DNA of 39,772 bases from Rivularia sp. T60_A2020_040 (GTDB taxonomy: Bacteria > Cyanobacteriota > Cyanobacteriia > Cyanobacteriales > Nostocaceae). Under the pieces are notes generated by a model, which ran no database searches, was not told the origin of the DNA, and saw only the letters and a program-made list of their open reading frames with translations. Made by a program: the position numbers and the translations under genes. The stretch lies in assembly GCA_015272215.1 (NCBI GenBank), contig JACYMD010000085.1:1-39772 (forward strand). Direction: 5' to 3'. Of the stretch, positions 17,826 through 27,250 are shown one piece after another; position 1 is the stretch's first letter, and every line of letters starts with the position of its first letter.

Positions 17826-18470
17826 ATGACAGTAGCTCAAACTTCAGCTCGCGAACTTTTAAAGGCTGCTTATGACAACCGTTACACTTGGGACAATAAT
17901 TTCCCTGGTTACACAGCAGATGTGACTTACAAGTATGAAGATAAAGAATTTAAAGGAAAAGTCCGCGTTAACCCGAATCTGAAAGCCGAAGTTTTTGACA
18001 TAGAAGACGAACAAGCCAAAGAAGCAATTAACAATCAGTTGTGGGAAATTGCAATTCACCGTATCAGACGCGAATTTGAAGACTCCCATAAAGAAAATAC
18101 TTTTACTCAGGGTAGTACCGACGAATCCGGAGCAGTAGAAGTTTTAGTTGGTGGTAAGGCTTCTGGGGATAAATACAAAATTCGCGATCGTGAAGTAGTT
18201 CTGGTTCATCGTCATATTCACGGTGTAGTAGTCACAATCAACACAGAAAGTACTCATGATACCGGCGAAGGCTACCTTGCTCATCGCTATGATTCTGTAT
18301 ACCATGATCCGACAACGGGTGAACAAAAAGGTGGAAAAAGCGACTTTGAAGATAAATACGAAAAAGTTGGCGATTATTTCATCCTCAATGAACGGATAAT
18401 CACCACTGAAGTAGAAGGAAAACCTGTTACCATGCAGTTTATCTTTTCTAATATTCAGATGTTGGGATAA
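17826..18470 (+). CDS. DUF3386 family protein
   Basis: A 214-residue soluble protein typical of cyanobacteria and plastids. The start TVAQTSARELLKAAYDNRYTW and the internal FTQGSTDESGAVEVLVGG match the DUF3386 pattern. It appears to be beta-rich and single-domain, with no signal peptide or catalytic motif; function is not known. AGGAG lies eight bases before the ATG. Immediately 3' are two long heptamer arrays. Confidence 0.88.
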   Translation: MTVAQTSARELLKAAYDNRYTWDNNFPGYTADVTYKYEDKEFKGKVRVNPNLKAEVFDIEDEQAKEAINNQLWEIAIHRIRREFEDSHKENTFTQGSTDESGAVEVLVGGKASGDKYKIRDREVVLVHRHIHGVVVTINTESTHDTGEGYLAHRYDSVYHDPTTGEQKGGKSDFEDKYEKVGDYFILNERIITTEVEGKPVTMQFIFSNIQMLG

Positions 18471-18489
18471 TTTCTCAGGGATAGGGGGA

Positions 18490-18533
18490 CAGTTGACAGT
18501 TGACAGTGGGCAGTTGACAGTTGACAGTTGACA
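18490..18533. repeat. Heptamer array (CAGTTGA)
   Basis: Five CAGTTGA units, interrupted once by a CAGTGGG variant, start 20 bases after the DUF3386 stop. Confidence 0.85.
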
Positions 18534-18575
18534 ACCACCAATCACCATCAACTAACTCCTAACTCTGGTGGTAAC

Positions 18576-18733
18576 AATTCCCAATTACCTATTCCCAATT
18601 CCCAATTCCCAATTCCCAATTCCCAATTACCTATTCCCTATTCCCTATTCCCAATTCCCTATTCCCTATTCCCAATTCCCTATTCCCAATTACCAATTCC
18701 CAATTACCAATTCCCTATTCCCTATTCCCTATT
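18576..18733. repeat. Long heptamer array (CCCAATT / CCCTATT)
   Basis: More than 20 tandem seven-base units, mostly TTCCCAA, TTACCAA and TTCCCTA, the longest array in the window. Its right end runs into the coding end of the GFA-family gene and supplies that gene's stop codon (18715-18717). Confidence 0.92.
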
Positions 18734-19113
18734 AATTGATGAATATTATCTTCCCAATTTCGACCATCAAAAGGTACTATTTCAAATTGAGATATGACAT
18801 CACCATCGAGACAGCGTAGATTAACATCAACACAGTCGGGATGACTACGGGGAATATAAAAAGAGTGAATTCCACAATTTCGACAAAATTTGTGCTTTGC
18901 TACAGCAGTATTAAAAGTGTAAGTTGTTAAATTCTCTTCACCTGTTAACAAAGTAAACTTATTTTGCGGCACAATCAAATGCAAGAAACCCTTCTTAGCA
19001 CAAATTGAACAATTGCAGTCGTCAGCTTGATGATTTTCAACTACAACCCGAAAACGCACCTTACCACAGTGACATCCACCTTCATAAGTTACTGATTTAT
19101 CAATATTTTCCAT
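18715..19113 (-). CDS. GFA-family zinc protein (CENP-V/GFA domain)
   Basis: A 132-residue protein of the glutathione-dependent formaldehyde-activating enzyme family. The zinc-binding cysteines are in place: GGCHCGKVRF at about 14-22, CNCSICAKKG at about 33-42, and FCRNCGIHSF at about 77-86. The family name is historical and the enzyme activity is disputed, so 'zinc-binding GFA protein' is the safe call. The last residues and the stop are encoded within the heptamer array, so the C-terminus has been altered by repeat invasion, outside the zinc core. Confidence 0.88.
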   Translation of the reverse strand: MENIDKSVTYEGGCHCGKVRFRVVVENHQADDCNCSICAKKGFLHLIVPQNKFTLLTGEENLTTYTFNTAVAKHKFCRNCGIHSFYIPRSHPDCVDVNLRCLDGDVISQFEIVPFDGRNWEDNIHQLIGNRE

Positions 19114-19140
19114 AATTTATCAGCTACTAGTTGCCAAATA

Positions 19141-19250
19141 TAACTCCCAACTCCTAACTCAGGTACAGACGTAGCAATACGCCCCGTCTCTACAACTCCT
19201 AACTCCCAACTCCTAACTCCCAACTCCTAACTCCTAACTCCTAACTCTTC
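19141..19250. repeat. Heptamer array (CTCCTAA) with embedded palindrome
   Basis: Units of CTCCTAA/CTCCCAA flank a GGTACAGACGTAGC...CCCCGTCTCTAC segment (about 19160-19194). A shorter version of the same segment occurs at 5463-5488 upstream of dapL. The array ends just at the stop of the next leftward gene (19251). Confidence 0.8.
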
Positions 19251-19493
19251 TTACAAGTATTCCCGTAAAAAGTCTAAAGGTTCATCTTCCCAAGCGGGTT
19301 CTGGTACCATCCAACTCAATTTTTTGTTAATATCTGCTTCTATTTCATCGCTGTCAATTCTATCAAATAATTCCACCAAGATTTTCCAGTCACGCTCGTT
19401 GAATTCCACTAAAGGTGGAGCGTGTACATCGGGTTTTTTCGGTGAATCTGTACCGAAGGTTTGAGTTGACTCAGGTGAAATATCGCTTTTCAC
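19251..19493 (-). CDS. Small acidic hypothetical protein
   Basis: An 80-residue, strongly acidic protein not recognised as a named family. It has a disordered start, then VEFNERDWKILVELFDRI, a short helical core, and a conserved-looking WMVPEPAWEDEPLDFLREYL tail rich in Trp and Pro. No membrane segment. It lies downstream of a heptamer array and is not clearly in an operon. Confidence 0.6.
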   Translation of the reverse strand: MKSDISPESTQTFGTDSPKKPDVHAPPLVEFNERDWKILVELFDRIDSDEIEADINKKLSWMVPEPAWEDEPLDFLREYL

Positions 19494-19572
19494 AAATTAA
19501 TATTCACTTAATCATAAATTATCTTTTAAATTGACGTGATTATCTTTGGGAGCCGAAATATGCAATTTTGAG

Positions 19573-19761
19573 AAGTCGGGTTTTTATGACTGTTTTTTTG
19601 TAAGCTGTCGCGCATTTAATTTATATTTTTCTAGCGGGCTTTCTGGCCCGCACTACATCCGCCGAGAATCGGCTCTTGTACCGGCGACTTGAATCAAATT
19701 TGAATATACAAATTAAACCCTTTTTAGCTTATTACAGGTGTTTAGACTAAAAACCCGACTT
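19573..19761. repeat. Inverted-repeat element (GAAGTCGGG family) with internal hairpins
   Basis: Outer arms of 14 bases (19573-19586 and 19748-19761) are perfectly complementary and match those at 14278 and 14432. Inside are two further hairpins, GCGGGC/GCCCGC (19634-19651) and GCCGA/TCGGC (about 19661-19673). No coding capacity. It accounts for the middle of the 501-base gap between 19494 and 19994; nothing else was recognised there. Confidence 0.8.
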
Positions 19762-19994
19762 TTAGCTTTCAAATCACGTTAAATTGCTATGTACTAATTA
19801 AATCTTAGATAGATCGATATCTTATATGTTCCATATAACGGCTAAAAATTTTGTTAACTCTAACTTAAATGTCTGATTTTAATAATTTTGATTTAGAAAA
19901 ATATAAATTTGTTAAGTAAATCATAAATAATTACTTTTGAACTTATGAAGTATATTGGGTGATGGTTCATCCTATCCTACTCAAGGTGATAGTC

Positions 19995-20672
19995 TCAACC
20001 TTGATGAAGATTGTATGGCGGTTGCTCGATTAATTCCAGGTTAAAGACTTGAGCAAAGCAGCGTGCAACATGAATCCGGACTTCGGTGCAGGTAATACCG
20101 GGAATCCATTCGGTTAAACTGGCAACAGGTTTATCGGATATACCGCAAGGTACAATACGCTCAAAGCCTTTCATGTCCGGACAAACGTTTAATGAAAATC
20201 CGTGCATGGTAATCCAGCGGCTTACTTTTATGCCAATAGCAGCAACTTTGCGACCTTCTAACCATACACCAGTGAGCGATGGTATACGTTCTCCTTGCAG
20301 TTTGTAAATTGCTAGAACCCGAATTAATACTTCTTCTAATTGACGTAAGTACCAATGTAAATCTTGACGATGACGCTGTAAATTTAAAATAGGATACCCC
20401 ACCAATTGTCCGGGGCAATGGTAAGTTACCTCACCACCTCGTTCAATTCGATGCAGTTCATAAGTATTTTTATCAGGGTCAAATTTGAGGAATTCTTTGG
20501 TTGCTCCTCGTCCTAAAGTGTATACGGGACAATGCTCTAGTAATATCAACACATCATCTAAACTTGGGTCTTGAAGACGCTGGGAGTGAAGTTCTTTTTG
20601 CCACGTCCATGCATCTAAGTATAGCATTACTGCTTGATTATATAATAAACATCGGTTATTAGTGGTGTGCAT
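19995..20672 (-). CDS. lipB: Octanoyl-[acyl carrier protein]:protein N-octanoyltransferase
   Basis: LipB transfers octanoate from ACP to lipoyl domains of pyruvate dehydrogenase and glycine cleavage enzymes, after which LipA inserts sulfur. The family core is present: [32 protein letters not shown], the lysine region [18 protein letters not shown], and the catalytic cysteine in ERIVPCGIS. The open frame extends to a TTG at 20714, but ATG at 20672 (about 225 residues) places the start just before the conserved NRCLLYNQ and is preferred. No clear ribosome site for either. Confidence 0.93.
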   Translation of the reverse strand: MHTTNNRCLLYNQAVMLYLDAWTWQKELHSQRLQDPSLDDVLILLEHCPVYTLGRGATKEFLKFDPDKNTYELHRIERGGEVTYHCPGQLVGYPILNLQRHRQDLHWYLRQLEEVLIRVLAIYKLQGERIPSLTGVWLEGRKVAAIGIKVSRWITMHGFSLNVCPDMKGFERIVPCGISDKPVASLTEWIPGITCTEVRIHVARCFAQVFNLELIEQPPYNLHQG

Positions 20673-21060
20673 ACTACGAAAACTAGTAAAAAGCAAGAAG
20701 TGTAAAACACTCAATGTGTTTCAACTTACCGTAATTGAATAAATAAATGTCAAGCAATGCAAAGGATTTTAAAGGAAAGTCACATAAAGCAGCTTTGTAA
20801 AAAATCAAGTGTTAATTTGAATATATAGCTCATTTGTGTGGGGAGGAGTTCTCTACAAGCCAAAGTGCCAAGGAAGAACGGTATCGATCTAATTTTATGG
20901 ATTGAGATTTGATTGAGTCGGAGTTTAACTTAAATACAAGAAAATTTCGCATTAAGCGAAAAGTTTGGGAACCTCAAAACGGTACTTGCAATATTTACCG
21001 TAGCTTTTTGTTCAAATTTTCTTCATACCAAATCAAGTATTCGAGCGGGAGAGTTTTTTT
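20673..21060 (+). promoter_or_regulatory. Divergent control region and probable long leader of hpf/lrtA
   Basis: About 390 bases between lipB and hpf with no open frame. A small hairpin (TTTCGC/GCGAAA, 20945-20961) and the ribosome site GGGAGA lie toward its right end. In Synechococcus the lrtA message has a long 5' leader that controls its stability in light and dark; a similar role here is inferred from position and length only. Confidence 0.45.
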
Positions 21061-21708
21061 ATGAAGCTTGTCATCCACGGCAAAAATATTGAAATCACCG
21101 ATGCTATTCGGGAATACGTGCATCAGAAAATAGAAAAGGCAGTAAATCATTTCCAGCATATTACCAACGAAGTGGATGTGCATTTGAGCGTGGCTCGAAA
21201 TCCCAGAATTAATTCACATCAGATAGCGGAAGTAACGATTTACGCTAATGGTAATGTTATCCGTGCCGAGGAAAGCAGCGAAAATTTATATGCCAGTATT
21301 GATTTAGTCGCGAATAAAATTGCTCGTCAACTGCGAAAATATAAGGAACGAAAACGCGATCTTACTATTCATGCTGACAACAACACCATTGAAGAAGTGA
21401 TTCCAGATGCAGTAGTCACAGATTTAATTGGCTCACGCACTCCCGAATTACCCGAAGAAGTAGTTCGCACTAAATATTTTGCCATGCCACCGATGACAAT
21501 TTCCCAAGCTTTGGAACAATTACGAATGGTTGGACATGATTTTTATATGTTCAAGAACAGCGAAACCAATGAGATTAATGTGATTTACGAGCGTAACCAC
21601 GGTGGTTACGGTGTAATTTTACCACGTAATAACGATCATTCCAATGGTAACGGAAATGGTAAAGCTCACGGTAACGTGACGATGCCGGTGAAAAGCAATA
21701 CTCATTAA
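21061..21708 (+). CDS. hpf: Long-form ribosome hibernation factor (HPF/LrtA)
   Basis: A 215-residue long hibernation-promoting factor. Residues 1-105 form the YfiA/RaiA domain ([20 protein letters not shown], the basic RKYKERKRD stretch), a variable linker follows, and residues about 150-205 form the C-terminal dimerisation domain ([22 protein letters not shown]). The long form alone can dimerise 70S ribosomes into inactive 100S particles in darkness or starvation; in cyanobacteria it is the light-repressed transcript lrtA. The tail contains a short Asn-Gly run. Divergent from lipB. Confidence 0.95.
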   Translation: MKLVIHGKNIEITDAIREYVHQKIEKAVNHFQHITNEVDVHLSVARNPRINSHQIAEVTIYANGNVIRAEESSENLYASIDLVANKIARQLRKYKERKRDLTIHADNNTIEEVIPDAVVTDLIGSRTPELPEEVVRTKYFAMPPMTISQALEQLRMVGHDFYMFKNSETNEINVIYERNHGGYGVILPRNNDHSNGNGNGKAHGNVTMPVKSNTH

Positions 21709-21750
21709 ATAGTAAAGTTTCCGATAATTCATCCTTTAGTTTACCTTCAA

Positions 21751-21806
21751 CCGCAATTCATCTCACCGCCATAGCTGTACTCAGGGTGGCGGGAGATGAA
21801 TTGCGG
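21751..21806 (+). repeat. Long hairpin ahead of a tnpB stub (IS200/IS605-type end)
   Basis: A perfect 14-base stem (CCGCAATTCATCTC / GAGATGAATTGCGG) continues, after a one-base bulge, into CCGCCA/TGGCGG with a 15-base loop. Such a subterminal imperfect palindrome is the mark recognised by the single-strand transposase TnpA in IS200/IS605 elements. It lies 46 bases before the truncated tnpB start. Confidence 0.7.
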
Positions 21807-21851
21807 ACAGGGTTTTGTGCTATTGTTTACGTCAGATAAAGCAATGTAACT

Positions 21852-21962
21852 ATGTTGGTATTTGAGGCAAAACTTGAAGGATTGAAAGAGCAGTATGAGA
21901 AGCTTGATGAAGGTATCCGCACTGCTCGTTTTGTCCGCAATTCTTGCCTGAGATGTTACTAA
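21852..21962 (+). pseudogene. Truncated tnpB (IS605 OrfB), N-terminal stub only
   Basis: The 36-codon frame begins MLVFEAKLEGLKEQYEKL and continues DEGIRTARFVRNSCLR before a stop, matching the first residues of many cyanobacterial TnpB proteins, including the characteristic T-A-R-F-V-R-N. The remaining ~350 residues (RuvC-like nuclease and zinc finger) are missing and no continuation is found downstream, so it cannot be an active nuclease. With the hairpin before it, it marks the left end of a former IS200/IS605 insertion. Confidence 0.75.
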
Positions 21963-23594
<1,632 letters not shown>

Positions 23595-23609
23595 AGTTTG
23601 ATGTTATCG

Positions 23610-23641
23610 TTCCCAAGCTTTGGTTTGGGAATGTATTTTAT
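23610..23641 (+). terminator. Probable terminator of por
   Basis: Stem TTCCCAAGC / GTTTGGGAA (nine pairs, one G-T) with a four-base loop begins 16 bases after the por stop and is followed by TGTATTTTATT. The T-run is imperfect. Confidence 0.55.
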
Positions 23642-23664
23642 TCCAAGTAGATTTGATTTGTTTT

Positions 23665-24344
23665 TCAAATGCGAGCATTCAAAAATACTAACTGATTCTG
23701 CATCTCTTCAGCTGAGTGTGTTGCGATTAATTTTAAGATTCGTCGCATTTGTTCGCCGATGGAATATTCCTGTGATGAAATAATAATTCCAGCGTGAGTT
23801 CGACTTTCACTCATATAAATAGTATTTGACACTCTCCGCCCTATAAGTGCGGAGATTCTTGCTTCATCCGTCCTCACTAGAAACCCAAATACTTTAGTAT
23901 TTCAATTTCCCCGTTTGGATACGTCCACAAGCATACACGGACTGCCCGACCGCGTTTGAAACGATTTCTTGAATTTTTACTTTACTCCCACATTTGTACA
24001 AGATTTAGGATTTATACTACCTGGGTTCCGGAACAGGAGTTGTCCGCTTGACCAAATATCGTTTTTTATGTATGCGCTTTACCGCTAAAAACATTCCGAC
24101 CACAAAGCCATCCTATAAGGACGGGGCTTTAGACCCAAATTTTTGGTAACTGGCAGAAATCACCAACATTAAATGTATATAAAACTCGCTGTTGTTCCGT
24201 AGCAATAATTAATTGGTTTTCATCGCTCAAGCTAATTGTACCAATTTCCCCAACTGTAACAATGTCTACTCCTCGCGCTCTCACAGCCTGAACAAATCGG
24301 CGGTCCATCGAGTCCTCATCTATGAACAATCGAATTGGACTCAT
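23665..24344 (-). pseudogene. DUF5615 toxin gene split by a 320-bp insertion
   Basis: The 5' part (24344-24138, 69 codons) carries MSPIRLFIDEDSMDRRFVQA, the SLSDENQL core and YTFNVGDFCQLPKI. The 3' part (23817-23665) resumes with YMSESRTHAGIIISSQEY and runs through the family's C-terminal helix to a stop. Removing 24137-23818 joins the two in frame as a 119-residue DUF5615 protein that lines up with the intact one at 6851-7198 (DFEALAQAYFEANQEHYGII against DFCQLPKI-YMSESRTHAGII). As it stands the first part reads only two residues into the element before a stop, giving a 71-residue protein without the C-terminal third. The toxin is presumably dead. Confidence 0.88.
23818..24137 (-). mobile_element. 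320-bp non-autonomous IS200/IS605-type element
   Basis: Boundaries come from restoring the interrupted DUF5615 frame; ATT at both junctions leaves three bases ambiguous. Reading on the minus strand, the left end carries an imperfect hairpin (AAAGCC, GTCCT-TAT-AGGAT, GGCTTT) and the right end carries CTCCGC-ACTTATAGG-GCGGAG, followed by GTGTCAA. Both hairpins hold the same TTATAGG-type loop. Subterminal hairpins without inverted termini or clear target duplication fit IS200/IS605 insertion. GAAGCAAGAATC before the right hairpin recalls the end of cyanobacterial tnpB elements, where the omega-RNA is encoded. No open frame of useful length remains inside. Confidence 0.75.
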
Positions 24345-24349
24345 TTGAA

Positions 24350-24628
24350 TTATCCCATGTTTTTAGCAAGTCTTTCATAATCAGTTTTCTCCGCAGCAAT
24401 ATAAGCTTCAATCTCTTCTTTATTTGCATGATAATAAGTTAGAGCGGCATAAACTTGTGCTAGGCTCACGTTACCCATTCGCTCGACAATTTCCTCAGCA
24501 TTCAACCCTATTTTGTACCAAGCCGCTATACGCTGAACAGATATTCTAGTTTCAGCAATGCTTGGACGACCACCGCAAATTCCTGAAGTGCGTACAATTA
24601 GGGTACCAATATCAGTAACACCTTGCAT
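24350..24628 (-). CDS. DUF433 antitoxin (orphaned)
   Basis: A 92-residue DUF433 protein: GICGGRPSIAETRISVQRI followed by the helical NAEEIVERMGNVSLAQVYAAL. It lies five bases upstream of the broken DUF5615 gene, the normal toxin-antitoxin order. It appears intact although its toxin is not, as expected if an antitoxin can outlive its toxin. It differs clearly from the DUF433 protein at 7195-7488, so the two modules are separate lineages, not a recent duplication. Confidence 0.82.
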   Translation of the reverse strand: MQGVTDIGTLIVRTSGICGGRPSIAETRISVQRIAAWYKIGLNAEEIVERMGNVSLAQVYAALTYYHANKEEIEAYIAAEKTDYERLAKNMG

Positions 24629-24805
24629 AAATTACTTATTGATTTTTGCTATTATCATAACCTGAATTTAATCATTTTACAGTTATGAAACTCAACTATT
24701 ATCTCTCAAACTTAACCGTTATGCTAGATTCTAAAGATAGAGTTAGGAATTGGGATGAAAAATCCCAATTTTTATTAACAACTAACCACTAACAACAAAA
24801 TACTT

Positions 24806-25999
24806 TTAAACCTTCTCCTTTGCTGGAGGTATTCCTAATTTATTCAAAGTAGCATCAATCTCTTTTAAAAGCTGAAAATCTTCTTGAGGTAAGAGATTAT
24901 TACTATATTTTTCTAAAAACGAAAATGCTTGTCTAAATTGATCGGGTGTTGCTTCTATTGGTGCATCAAAATGACAGGGAATGATTCGTTTAAAGTCCCA
25001 ACTAGCGACTTTTTCAGCCCATATAATAGTTTCGCATGGTGCGCGGTTGAGAATTAAAGTTTGTAAAATTGGTGCTACAAATAATCTACCATCTCCGCGT
25101 AACGCATCAAAGCAACGCTGCCAATCTTGCTTCCATTGAAAAGGATACAAACCAAAATAACCTTTTTTAGAACGTTCTGACGCTTGAAAAGCATTGCGAA
25201 ATACTTCATTCCATTTGGGTAAATCTAAGACGCTAGGACGGAAATACAATGCAAATAAAGCTATACGTTGCCATCCTTTGCGACGGTTTTCTGGAGTATT
25301 TGTAATGATATCAGTAGCTTTATCTTTAGCATGGAACAGTAAAGGGTATGAGTCTAATTGAATAATTGCGGGAGGTTGTTCAGGGACGGAAACAATTGAA
25401 TCCGTAACTAAAAGAGTTTTTGATGATTTATGGAACAATGCTACCTCAGCAAATCTACCCAACCCTAGTTCGATGGGACCAAGAATGGAGTAGTCAAATT
25501 CGTTCGCGAAAGGTATTTTACTGCTGTCTTCTGAAAGTACTTGGGTACGTTTTCCAGGTATACCCAACCAACTCAAGGGAAGATTTACAGGAAAACTCCA
25601 TTGTTTGGGTGCAACAAATACCTGTGAATCGGGAAAACGTCTTGCAAAGGGACCAACAAATACTTTATGTTCTAAACCGGAAATAGTTGGTAATATTATA
25701 TACTTTATTTTGCCATGCTCCGCCACTAATTCTTCCACAAGACGAACGCATTCTGGAGTTGGTGCTACTGGTGCATAAACAAGTAAACCGCCTTCATTCA
25801 ACTTGACAACAGTCATGCGGATAGGCACAACAACGTAGAAAATGCCTTGAAGCTGATCAAAAGTCCAAATAGTATCTTTGACTACTTCCTTACGGATTGT
25901 GCGCCGTTTACCGAATGGGTAAATTGGCAAAGTAAACCAAAAGCGCCATGAATAGTCTTGAGTATTGCTTAGTTGTTCTGAGCTTTGGAGCATTTTCAT
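24806..25999 (-). CDS. DUF4336 protein, metallo-beta-lactamase-like fold
   Basis: A cyanobacterial and plastid-type DUF4336 protein. After a variable N-terminus, SWRFWFTLPIYPFGKRRTIRKE opens the family core, and the fold is MBL-like, but the canonical HxHxDH zinc motif is replaced (ISGLEHKVFVGPFARRFP), with later acid and histidine positions (TDSIV, PCHFDAP). Catalysis is therefore uncertain. The frame extends to TTG at 26044 (412 residues); ATG at 25999 (397 residues) is preferred because no ribosome site supports the TTG. Function unknown. Confidence 0.8.
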   Translation of the reverse strand: MKMLQSSEQLSNTQDYSWRFWFTLPIYPFGKRRTIRKEVVKDTIWTFDQLQGIFYVVVPIRMTVVKLNEGGLLVYAPVAPTPECVRLVEELVAEHGKIKYIILPTISGLEHKVFVGPFARRFPDSQVFVAPKQWSFPVNLPLSWLGIPGKRTQVLSEDSSKIPFANEFDYSILGPIELGLGRFAEVALFHKSSKTLLVTDSIVSVPEQPPAIIQLDSYPLLFHAKDKATDIITNTPENRRKGWQRIALFALYFRPSVLDLPKWNEVFRNAFQASERSKKGYFGLYPFQWKQDWQRCFDALRGDGRLFVAPILQTLILNRAPCETIIWAEKVASWDFKRIIPCHFDAPIEATPDQFRQAFSFLEKYSNNLLPQEDFQLLKEIDATLNKLGIPPAKEKV

Positions 26000-26112
26000 C
26001 GTAGTTTGTTGTATTATTCCACTAATCGGGCGAAAAATGGACAATTTTCTTATATCTATCTTGTCCTGAGAATGTGGAGTTTAGCAATTCATTTTTGTTG
26101 TTTAATTATTAC

Positions 26113-26153
26113 AGGGAATAGGGAATAGGGGATAGAGAATAGGGAATAGGAAA
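26113..26153. repeat. Heptamer array (AGGGAAT)
   Basis: Five to six imperfect copies of AGGGAAT, the reverse complement of the ATTCCCT units at 18576-18733. It is followed by ATTGTGGCTACTGCTATAT (26159-26177), the near twin of 1132-1150. Confidence 0.75.
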
Positions 26154-26320
26154 TTCTCATTGTGGCTACTGCTATATGAAAATTTTTAGGCAGCACAGCT
26201 CAACGCGATGATGTACCCCAAGTTTACATCTATTAATTGATGGTTATAATTTCAGAAATAAACACACAGATTTAAGACAAATTCGATAAGCTGACAAAAG
26301 CAGTTTCGCGAATTGAGAAA

Positions 26321-27109
26321 ATGACAGCAATTAGCCCGACAATTTTGGCATTGGACTTTGACGGTGTAATCTGTAACGGACTGATAGAATACTTTCAGGT
26401 AGCTTGGCGTACTTACTGCAAATTTTGGCCTTGTGCTAATCAAAATCAAACAGAAGATTTAGCGAATAAATTCTATCGTCTGCGCCCAGTAATTGAGACG
26501 GGTTGGGAAATGCCTGTTTTAATTAAAGCATTATTAGAAGGATTTGAAGAAGATAAAATTCTCCAAGAATGGGGTGATATATCCCATAAAATTCTTCGAC
26601 AAGAGGATTTTGTTGCTCAAGAAATTGCTGGGATGTTAGACAAACAGCGAGATGAATGGATAGCTACAGATAAAAATGGTTGGCTGAATTTACACAAGTT
26701 TTATCCGGGAGTAGTAGAAAAAATTCAAAGTATCTATAATACTCAAATTGCTTTATATATAGTAACTACTAAAGAAGGACGTTTTGTCAAAGAATTATTG
26801 CATCAAGCAGGCTTCGATTTACCGCGAGAAGCAATTTTTGGCAAAGAAGAAAAACGTCCTAAATATGAAATTTTACGAGAATTAAAGCAAGAAGCCAATG
26901 ATTTTACAGTTAGTTTATGGTTTATTGAAGACCGGATACAAACGTTACAAAAAGTTAAGGAGCAACCAGATTTAGAAAATGTAGAATTGTTTCTTGCCGA
27001 TTGGGGTTATAATACCCCGAAAGATAGAGAAACTGCTGAAAAAGATATGCGAATTCAATTAATATCCCTGGCTCAATTTGTCCAAGATTTTGATCAATGG
27101 CAATCTTGA
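26321..27109 (+). CDS. HAD-superfamily hydrolase
   Basis: A 262-residue HAD-like phosphatase. Motif I is LALDFDGVICNG (nucleophile Asp12, acid Asp14), motif II the threonine in YIVTTKEGRF, motif III a lysine in FGKEEKRPKYE, and motif IV the acidic pair in WFIEDRIQTL. The cap between motifs I and II is helical (type C1). Substrate unknown; the general pattern is that of cyanobacterial phosphoglycolate-phosphatase-like proteins. The reading frame ends at a CAGTTGA heptamer array. ATG follows TTGAGAA. Confidence 0.87.
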   Translation: MTAISPTILALDFDGVICNGLIEYFQVAWRTYCKFWPCANQNQTEDLANKFYRLRPVIETGWEMPVLIKALLEGFEEDKILQEWGDISHKILRQEDFVAQEIAGMLDKQRDEWIATDKNGWLNLHKFYPGVVEKIQSIYNTQIALYIVTTKEGRFVKELLHQAGFDLPREAIFGKEEKRPKYEILRELKQEANDFTVSLWFIEDRIQTLQKVKEQPDLENVELFLADWGYNTPKDRETAEKDMRIQLISLAQFVQDFDQWQS

Positions 27110-27111
27110 AT

Positions 27112-27246
27112 AGTTGACAGTTGACAGTTGACAGTTGACAGTTGATAACTAACCACAAAAAAATTAACCATTATCTCCTAACTCACAACTCCTAACTCCT
27201 AACTCCTAACTCCTAACTCCTAACTCCTAACTCCTAACTCCTAACT
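27112..27246. repeat. Two heptamer arrays up to the NurA start
   Basis: Four to five copies of CAGTTGA (27112-27144) are followed by about ten copies of CTCCTAA/CTAACTC (27176-27246), which end four bases before the NurA start codon. No conventional ribosome site remains between array and ATG. Confidence 0.9.
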
Positions 27247-27250
27247 CATT

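Noticed and set aside
18490..18733. CRISPR array
   Set aside because: The repeats are contiguous seven-base units with no spacers and no cas genes nearby; they are STRR arrays.
18528..18797. An 89-residue protein rich in Pro-Ile-Pro-Asn-Ser
   Set aside because: It is a translation of the heptamer array; the seven-base period gives an artificial peptide.
23665..23877. An independent 70-residue protein starting at 23877
   Set aside because: Its first residues lie in the mobile element and the rest is the C-terminal third of the split DUF5615 toxin.
23940..24133. A coding tnpB C-terminus inside the 320-bp element
   Set aside because: All frames have stops and the zinc-finger cysteines cannot be read; only the RNA or terminal part is arguable.
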